Positions 1 through 3,828 of a stretch of 6,057 bases of DNA are shown one piece after another. Source of the stretch: an uncultured bacterium (GTDB lineage Bacteria > UBA4055); NCBI GenBank assembly GCA_937873545.1, contig CALMWI010000118.1, forward strand, positions 1 to 6,057, given 5' to 3'. The notes under the pieces are model-generated. The model worked only from the letters and a program-made list of their open reading frames with translations. It was not told the origin of the DNA and did not search any database. Each line of letters begins with the position of its first letter. Positions within the stretch are counted from its first letter, which is position 1. The position numbers were made by a program, and so were the translations under genes.

Positions 1-377
1 TCGATAAACAAGTATTCGATGCGTATAAGTTCGTTTCTGATATCTTCAGAAGTGCAAAGAAGTCAATTCTGATCATAGATAATTATGTGGATGATTCGGT
101 TTTGACGATCCTGACCAAGCGGAATAAGGGAGTTAAGGCTGTGATTTACACAAAGACAGTTTCAGACCAGCTCAAGCTGGATGTTAAAAAGTTCAACGAG
201 CAGTATGACCCTGTTGAAATAGTGGTGTTCAAAAATTCGCACGACAGGTTCATAATAATTGATGATAAGATCATTTATCACTTTGGGGCGTCGCTTAAGG
301 ATTTAGGCAAGAAATGGTTCGGATTCTCTAAGATGGATATTGAGGCTGTCGAAATGTTGTCAAGGTTAGGAAAGTAG
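1..377 (+). CDS. C-terminal part of an ORF6N-family-like protein with a degenerate PLD-like motif (5' end outside window)
   Basis: The reading frame is open from the first complete codon at position 3 to the TAG at 375-377, giving 124 visible residues, so this is the 3' end of a longer gene. The pattern K-S-I-L-I-I-D-N-Y-x-D-D, then K-N-S-H-D-R-F-I-I-I-D (His codon at 240), then G-A-S-L-K-D-L-G-K-K-W-F resembles from memory the conserved C-terminal region of ORF6N-domain proteins, which are common in Bacteroidota genomes and in prophage-like loci. H-x-R-x4-D followed by G-A-S looks like a weakened phospholipase-D HxKx4D/GS motif with Lys replaced by Arg; only one copy is visible. The N-terminal ORF6N domain, thought to bind DNA, would lie upstream. 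GTG at 87 is an internal valine codon, not a start. The cellular role is unknown. Family assignment is fairly good; any enzymatic activity is a guess. Confidence 0.7.
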   Translation, partial: DKQVFDAYKFVSDIFRSAKKSILIIDNYVDDSVLTILTKRNKGVKAVIYTKTVSDQLKLDVKKFNEQYDPVEIVVFKNSHDRFIIIDDKIIYHFGASLKDLGKKWFGFSKMDIEAVEMLSRLGK

Positions 378-447
378 AAATTCCTCATATTGTATTTGCA
401 AAAGGAGCAATTCAGGTTACTTTTATGAATGATAAAGCGGGAAATAA

Positions 448-672
448 TTGAATATTATTAAATGCCCGGTCTGCGGCAAAAAATCAGAGAAGAAAGATAA
501 AACATATATATGCGTAAATAATCATTCGTTCGATATCGCAAAGCAGGGATATACGAATTTTCTGCTGAACAACGATAAAAAGTCCAAAGAGCCCGGGGAC
601 ACAAAGGAGATGCTGAATGATCATGAAAGCCTTGAAGTTACCATCAACATCAACATAAAAGTTTTAAATTAA
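448..672 (+). pseudogene. rlmA: rlmA remnant: zinc-binding N-terminus of 23S rRNA (guanine-N1)-methyltransferase, catalytic domain lost
   Basis: RlmA methylates a hairpin-loop guanine in 23S rRNA (G745 in E. coli) using SAM. The first 60 or so residues fit the family N-terminus closely: a CPVCG zinc knuckle (C6, C9), C22 and H26 as the remaining ligands, then H-S-F-D-I-A-K-Q-G-Y and K-S-K-E-P-G-D-T-K-E-M. After about residue 60 the similarity stops; the frame runs through I-N-I-N-I-K-V-L-N and ends at TAA (670-672). Full-length members have about 270 residues, so the SAM-binding domain is missing, and the next gene starts 73 bp later, leaving no room for it. The TTG start at 448 directly follows an in-frame TAA (445-447), so it is the only conventional start before the zinc ligands; GGGAA just upstream is a weak ribosome site. 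The fragment is most likely a decayed gene. A stand-alone zinc-finger RNA binder is possible but unsupported. Confidence 0.8.
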
Positions 673-678
673 TTCGAC

Positions 679-706
679 TTGACAATTCATTTATATTTTG
701 TAACTT
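679..706 (+). promoter_or_regulatory. Candidate promoter of the lipoprotein gene
   Basis: A perfect TTGACA (679-684) is followed after 16 bp by TAACTT (701-706), a weak -10 match. It lies just after the rlmA remnant stop and ahead of the lipoprotein gene, which has no other obvious upstream promoter. If the host is a Bacteroidota member, its housekeeping sigma factor prefers a different consensus, so this match could be chance. Confidence 0.3.
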
Positions 707-734
707 ACAACCGACATAAAGTTAAACTAACAAT

Positions 735-739
735 GGAGG
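735..739 (+). promoter_or_regulatory. Shine-Dalgarno GGAGG fixing the lipoprotein start
   Basis: GGAGG lies 5 bp before ATG 745. This spacing selects ATG 745 over two in-frame upstream starts: TTG 679, and ATG 733, which itself overlaps the GGAGG. Confidence 0.85.
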
Positions 740-744
740 TAAAA

Positions 745-996
745 ATGAAAAAATTATTGGTCGTGTTAGCAATTGCAGGAATGTTCCTGGTAAGCTGTTC
801 AAAAGAAGAACTGAACAAGCTACAGGCTGAATCAGCTACGCTTAAAGCTGATCTGGCTAACCTTCAGGCACAGGTTCAGACTTTGACTCAGGAAAAAGAC
901 GCAGCGGTAGCTCAATTAACAGCAGTTATGGCTGAAAAAGACAGAGCTGTTTTTGTTCTTGACTCGATCAAAACAAAATATAAGATCAAAATGTAA
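745..996 (+). CDS. Small coiled-coil lipoprotein, possibly surface exposed
   Basis: The predicted protein has 83 residues. A short signal peptide (M-K-K, then a hydrophobic stretch at residues 4-16) ends in the lipobox L15-V-S-C18, so it should be cleaved by signal peptidase II and lipidated on Cys18. The mature 66 residues are almost entirely one coiled coil: Leu at 26, 33, 40 and 47 with a seven-residue period, a companion row at 37, 44, 58 and 72, and few prolines or glycines. In size and shape it resembles E. coli Lpp, but I see no detailed sequence homology and it ends in K-I-K-M rather than a free terminal Lys. Directly after Cys comes S-K-E-E, which fits the K-(D/E)2 lipoprotein export signal described in Bacteroidota. 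It stands alone between a pseudogene and a terminator. Coding status and lipidation are well supported; function is unknown. Confidence 0.85.
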   Translation: MKKLLVVLAIAGMFLVSCSKEELNKLQAESATLKADLANLQAQVQTLTQEKDAAVAQLTAVMAEKDRAVFVLDSIKTKYKIKM

Positions 997-1010
997 TTTT
1001 GTTCTTAAGA

Positions 1011-1036
1011 AAAAGCCCGGCTGTCCGGGCTTTTTT
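1011..1036. terminator. Bidirectional intrinsic terminator between the lipoprotein gene and pabC
   Basis: A perfect 10-bp stem (1011-1020 with 1025-1034) encloses the loop CTGT. On the + strand it is followed by a T run (1031-1036); on the - strand, the other side reads as five T before a C. It therefore suits both convergent transcripts. It begins 14 bp after the lipoprotein stop and abuts the pabC stop codon (1035-1037). Confidence 0.9.
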
Positions 1037-1841
1037 ATTTAAGATAGTATTTTCTGATAATATCAGATATTTCCGAAACATTAAAATTTACAGTTTTATG
1101 CCCCAGTTTTACAGGGCTACACTGCCTCGCGATCGTCAGGCTGTTCGTAATAAAAACATCCGAACATTCCCTTATAAACTCATATCCGAAGCCGCTTTTT
1201 ACAGGCTGTGCATCAGAAAACCCGAATTCTTTATGATCGGCAATAATGTGCGACTGCATAATTCCCTGAAGGTAATTTTCACTGAGATCAGTATAAAAAA
1301 GAACATTTTCTTTTACGCATAGAATGTTAGATCTCGCGCCTTCGGTAATCTTTCCTTTGGAATTCAGGAATAAGATTTCAGACTCAGGCGCGGATTCAAT
1401 AAAAAGAAAATTCTCCATGTAAGAATTCGTTTTATATCTGTAAAATTCATTATCGCGGGTTCTTCCAGCCGTAACCGCCGATACGGTTCCGTTGCTCCTT
1501 TCATAGTTTTCAACTGTGATCAGAACATTCCACTCTGATCTGTTGAACAGTGGAGAGTAAGTTATCTTGATCCTGCAGGGTTTGTCGATCAAATCGTTAA
1601 TACTGATAAGCTCAATAATATGATCGGTCCCGTAAGAATTTTTATCGGGGATCTTAATATTAAGAGTTTTGCAGGAGGAAACAAGTCTTTTAATGTGTTC
1701 TTCAAGAAAAAATATCTTTCCTTTCTCATACAGTATCGTCTCAAAAATACCCGCACCGAAATTAAGAGCCGGCGAATCAGGTCTGATATTTACGCAATCA
1801 ATAAATTTTATCTTACCGTCAAGCAGTACCGTTCTTCCCAC
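1035..1841 (-). CDS. pabC: Aminodeoxychorismate lyase (class IV aminotransferase fold), pabC
   Basis: This PLP enzyme converts 4-amino-4-deoxychorismate to p-aminobenzoate and pyruvate in the cytoplasm, for folate synthesis. The 268 residues match the family length. Class IV fold-type markers in order are F-G-A-G-I-F-E-T (28-35), H-I-K-R-L (49-53), the likely PLP-binding Lys137 in Y-K-T-N-S-Y, E167-G-A-R-S-N172 for cofactor contact, L-Q-G-I-M (191-195) and I-T-N-S-L (231-235). These motifs are shared with branched-chain and D-amino-acid aminotransferases; the position right after pabB, in one operon, is what decides for PabC. The start is GTG at 1841, inside pabB, supported by CCTCC (1846-1850, read as GGAGG) 4 bp upstream. 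The gene overlaps the end of pabB by 34 bp, so translational coupling is likely. It ends at the bidirectional hairpin. Confidence 0.9.
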   Translation of the reverse strand: MGRTVLLDGKIKFIDCVNIRPDSPALNFGAGIFETILYEKGKIFFLEEHIKRLVSSCKTLNIKIPDKNSYGTDHIIELISINDLIDKPCRIKITYSPLFNRSEWNVLITVENYERSNGTVSAVTAGRTRDNEFYRYKTNSYMENFLFIESAPESEILFLNSKGKITEGARSNILCVKENVLFYTDLSENYLQGIMQSHIIADHKEFGFSDAQPVKSGFGYEFIRECSDVFITNSLTIARQCSPVKLGHKTVNFNVSEISDIIRKYYLK

Positions 1842-3124
1842 ACTTCCTCCATTACTATCGCGTCATAAATATTTTTGGCTTTGTGTATCGTTTCTTCGTA
1901 TTCCTGAACGGGGTCAGAGAGAAGAGTTATGCCTCCGCCGGTATTGAACGAAACGAGACCGTTATCATAGAACAAAGTTCTGATCATGATATTAAAATCC
2001 ATATTGCCGTTGAAGGTGATATATCCGAAATTCCCGGTATATAATCCCCTGCCGCTCTTTTCAAGCTCTTCGATTATCTGACAGGCGCGTATCTTAGGAC
2101 AGCCGGTTATCGATCCTCCCGGAAACAGGGCTTTTATAATTTCAGTGAAGCTGCCGGTCTCAAGTTCTCCCTCGATCACAGAGTAAAGATGGTAAACATT
2201 TTTCAGTTTCATGACGAGAGGAAATCCCTTTACAGCTACATCAGAGCATATTTTGTTCATATCGTTCCTGAGAAGGTCAACGATCATCGAAAGTTCGGCA
2301 AGCTCCTTTTTATTTTTTATCAGGTTTGAAAGATTTATCCTGTCTTCAGCTTCGCTCTCAGATCTTCTTACCGTTCCTTTTATAGGCTCGGCTGTCATCA
2401 CGGAATATTCTACCCTGAAAAATCTCTCCGGAGAAGTGGAGATCACATACTTATCTCCGATCTTCGCGAACACGCCGAATTCGACCGGGTTTGAATTTTT
2501 TAATCTTATTGCAATGTCAAATGGCGACAAATTCGTACGCCCTGAGATCTTTCTGGTCAGATTAGCCTGATAAATGTCCCCTGATCGAATATATTCCTTT
2601 ATTTTTAATACACCTTCTTCATATTCGTTCTTGCTTAAAGATGAACCGAGATAATCAGTAGTGCCCTCTTTAACAGGCAGTATCTCTGTCCGCAGTATCT
2701 CGTCCTGACTGATCCTGTTGTATTTTAAAGGAAGGTCAAGCCTGATTATTTTAAGGTTCTTTTTATCGGAATTGTCTGCAATTAGATAGTATTCGAATAC
2801 TGAAAAATAAAACTCGGGAAATATATTTTCGTGCAGTCCGGAAAACAGACCCGGTTCTTCCAGCCTGTCTTTATAGTCATAAGCTATGTAACCAAGCGCT
2901 AAAGGAAAATCCGTACCGTCTTTGTTGAGCATTAAAAGATCGTCAATTTCCTCAGGCCGCGATAAGTTGAGAACGGGATTTATTCCGATGATATTTTTTC
3001 CCGAATTTTTATCGTACGATGAGGTGAACAGGCACATTCCGCTGTACTTTTCAGTTATTGAGAACAAAAACTCCATATTCCATTCTTTTGAAACTTCAAA
3101 AACTTCTTTACTGATCTTTAACAT
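1808..3124 (-). CDS. pabB: Aminodeoxychorismate synthase component I, pabB
   Basis: PabB aminates chorismate to 4-amino-4-deoxychorismate using ammonia passed from PabA. The protein has 438 residues, close to the usual size. After a variable N-terminal part with the conserved-type G-Y-I-A-Y-D (78-83), the chorismate-binding domain shows G-D-I-Y-Q-A-N-L-T (182-190), S-P-E-R-F-F (231-236), P-I-K-G-T (247-251), L-S-M-I-V-D-L-L-R-N-D (278-288), G-G-S-I-T-G-C-P-K (336-344), G-N-F-G-Y-I (364-369) and E-Y-E-E-T (408-412). Lys249 in P-I-K-G-T is the mark of PabB; anthranilate synthase TrpE has Ala there. This and the following pabC argue against TrpE. The ATG at 3124 lies inside pabA, 17 bp overlapping, with GGAGG (3129-3133) 4 bp upstream. 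The last 34 bp also encode the start of pabC. Confidence 0.95.
   Translation of the reverse strand: MLKISKEVFEVSKEWNMEFLFSITEKYSGMCLFTSSYDKNSGKNIIGINPVLNLSRPEEIDDLLMLNKDGTDFPLALGYIAYDYKDRLEEPGLFSGLHENIFPEFYFSVFEYYLIADNSDKKNLKIIRLDLPLKYNRISQDEILRTEILPVKEGTTDYLGSSLSKNEYEEGVLKIKEYIRSGDIYQANLTRKISGRTNLSPFDIAIRLKNSNPVEFGVFAKIGDKYVISTSPERFFRVEYSVMTAEPIKGTVRRSESEAEDRINLSNLIKNKKELAELSMIVDLLRNDMNKICSDVAVKGFPLVMKLKNVYHLYSVIEGELETGSFTEIIKALFPGGSITGCPKIRACQIIEELEKSGRGLYTGNFGYITFNGNMDFNIMIRTLFYDNGLVSFNTGGGITLLSDPVQEYEETIHKAKNIYDAIVMEEVWEERYCLTVR
1846..1850 (-). promoter_or_regulatory. Shine-Dalgarno of pabC, inside pabB
   Basis: Read on the - strand this is GGAGG, 4 bp before the GTG at 1841. It lies within pabB codons near the C-terminus and is what justifies the GTG start. 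Confidence 0.8.
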
Positions 3125-3692
3125 AGTACCTCCAGAAGTTTTTGATCAGTTTTTCTCCGTGTACGGTCATGAAACTTTCAGGATGGAACTGCAATCCGGC
3201 GACCGGAAGGTGTTTGTGCCGGAGTGCCATTACAGCATTTGAATCATCTTCGAACGCAGTAAAAACGAGCTGTTCGCTCTCTTCTTCATAAAAACCGAGG
3301 GAGTTGTATCTGGCTGCGCTGAATTTTTCAGGAATGCCTTCGAACAGCAGGTCACCGTTGTGCCTGATCATTGCCTGACTTCCGTGAACCGGATTATTCA
3401 TCCGTCCGGTTTCGATACCAAAGTATCCTGCGACAAACTGCATTCCGAGGCAGATACCGAGTACAGGTTTTCTTTCATCTATGGCTATTTTCTGAAAAAC
3501 ATCCTTCAGAAGACCTGTTTCATTCCAAGTCTTTGGTCCAGGAGATACGACCAGCACATCGTATTCCTGATTTAACATGTCGTGATCACTGTTCCTTTTA
3601 ACGATCAGTTCAGAGCCGGGAACAGACCGTTTTATCAGAGCTTTCAGGTTGTAAGTGAATGAATCATAATTGTCCAGCAGGAGGATATTCAT
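3108..3692 (-). CDS. pabA: Aminodeoxychorismate synthase component II (glutamine amidotransferase), pabA
   Basis: PabA hydrolyses glutamine and delivers ammonia to PabB. The 194 residues cover one class I glutamine amidotransferase domain of normal length: D-N-Y-D-S-F-T-Y-N (7-15), S-P-G-P (50-53), the nucleophile elbow G-I-C81-L-G-M-Q, V-H-G-S (102-105), R-Y-N-S-L (128-132) and F-H170-P-E172-S, giving the Cys-His-Glu triad. The same fold serves TrpG, and one protein can serve both enzymes in some bacteria; gene order with pabB and pabC favours PabA. The loop after S-P-G-P is unusual (K-T-W-N-E-T-G rather than the G/C-x-P form). The gene is first in the operon. Its ATG at 3692 has GGAAAGAG (3699-3706) 6 bp upstream, a moderate ribosome site, and its end overlaps pabB by 17 bp. 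Confidence 0.93.
   Translation of the reverse strand: MNILLLDNYDSFTYNLKALIKRSVPGSELIVKRNSDHDMLNQEYDVLVVSPGPKTWNETGLLKDVFQKIAIDERKPVLGICLGMQFVAGYFGIETGRMNNPVHGSQAMIRHNGDLLFEGIPEKFSAARYNSLGFYEEESEQLVFTAFEDDSNAVMALRHKHLPVAGLQFHPESFMTVHGEKLIKNFWRYYVKDQ
3129..3133 (-). promoter_or_regulatory. Shine-Dalgarno of pabB, inside pabA
   Basis: GGAGG on the - strand lies 4 bp before ATG 3124 and within the Trp-Arg codons near the PabA C-terminus. It selects the pabB start and suggests coupling to pabA translation. Confidence 0.8.
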
Positions 3693-3716
3693 ATTTTTCT
3701 CTTTCCGGTATTATTC

Positions 3717-3749
3717 TAAATATAAATAAATCTTGGGAAAAATGACAAA
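3717..3749 (-). promoter_or_regulatory. Candidate Bacteroidota-type promoter of the pab operon
   Basis: On the - strand, TTTG (3746-3749) is followed after 21 bp by TATATTTA (3717-3724), which matches 7 of 8 positions of the Bacteroidota TTTG-N19-21-TAnnTTTG consensus, with A for the last G. It would give a short leader before the pabA ribosome site. The region is very AT-rich, so a chance match is quite possible. Confidence 0.35.
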
Positions 3750-3769
3750 AAAAAATATAGAATAAATCA

Positions 3770-3798
3770 TTGCATAATATCATATTTTTGAATAAATT
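3770..3798 (+). promoter_or_regulatory. Weak candidate promoter of the carboxyltransferase gene
   Basis: TTGCAT (3770-3775), then 17 bp, then TAAATT (3793-3798), is a loose sigma-70-like pair. An alternative is the -7-like TATTTTTG at 3783-3790, a perfect TAnnTTTG, but I see no TTTG at the right distance upstream. Either could be chance in this AT-rich 136-bp divergent region, which otherwise holds nothing I recognise. Confidence 0.2.
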
Positions 3799-3817
3799 CA
3801 AGAAAAAAATGAGGCTG

Positions 3818-3823
3818 AAAGGA
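3818..3823 (+). promoter_or_regulatory. Shine-Dalgarno AAAGGA of the carboxyltransferase gene
   Basis: AAAGGA lies 5 bp before ATG 3829 and supports that start, as does the family-typical position of the L-R-D motif at residues 11-13. Confidence 0.75.
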
Positions 3824-3828
3824 AGTAG

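Noticed and set aside
425..451. Eight-codon ATG frame before the rlmA remnant
   Set aside because: It is too short, has no conservation evidence and no convincing ribosome site; a leader peptide cannot be supported.
679..744. Longer start (TTG 679) for the lipoprotein
   Set aside because: It would put a 22-residue polar extension before a textbook signal peptide, and the GGAGG at 735-739 points to ATG 745.
999..1322. Open frame of 107 codons on the + strand opposite pabC
   Set aside because: It lies entirely against a well-supported gene, begins in the terminator hairpin, and shows no recognisable motif or ribosome site.
1620..1947. Two overlapping + strand open frames opposite the pabB/pabC junction
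   Set aside because: They are antisense to two secure genes and have no family resemblance.
1808..3124. Anthranilate synthase TrpE instead of PabB
   Set aside because: The P-I-K-G-T motif with Lys and the adjacent class IV lyase gene fit PabB; no other trp gene is present.
2211..3601. Several + strand open frames opposite pabB and pabA
   Set aside because: They are antisense shadows; the - strand frames carry all the conserved motifs.
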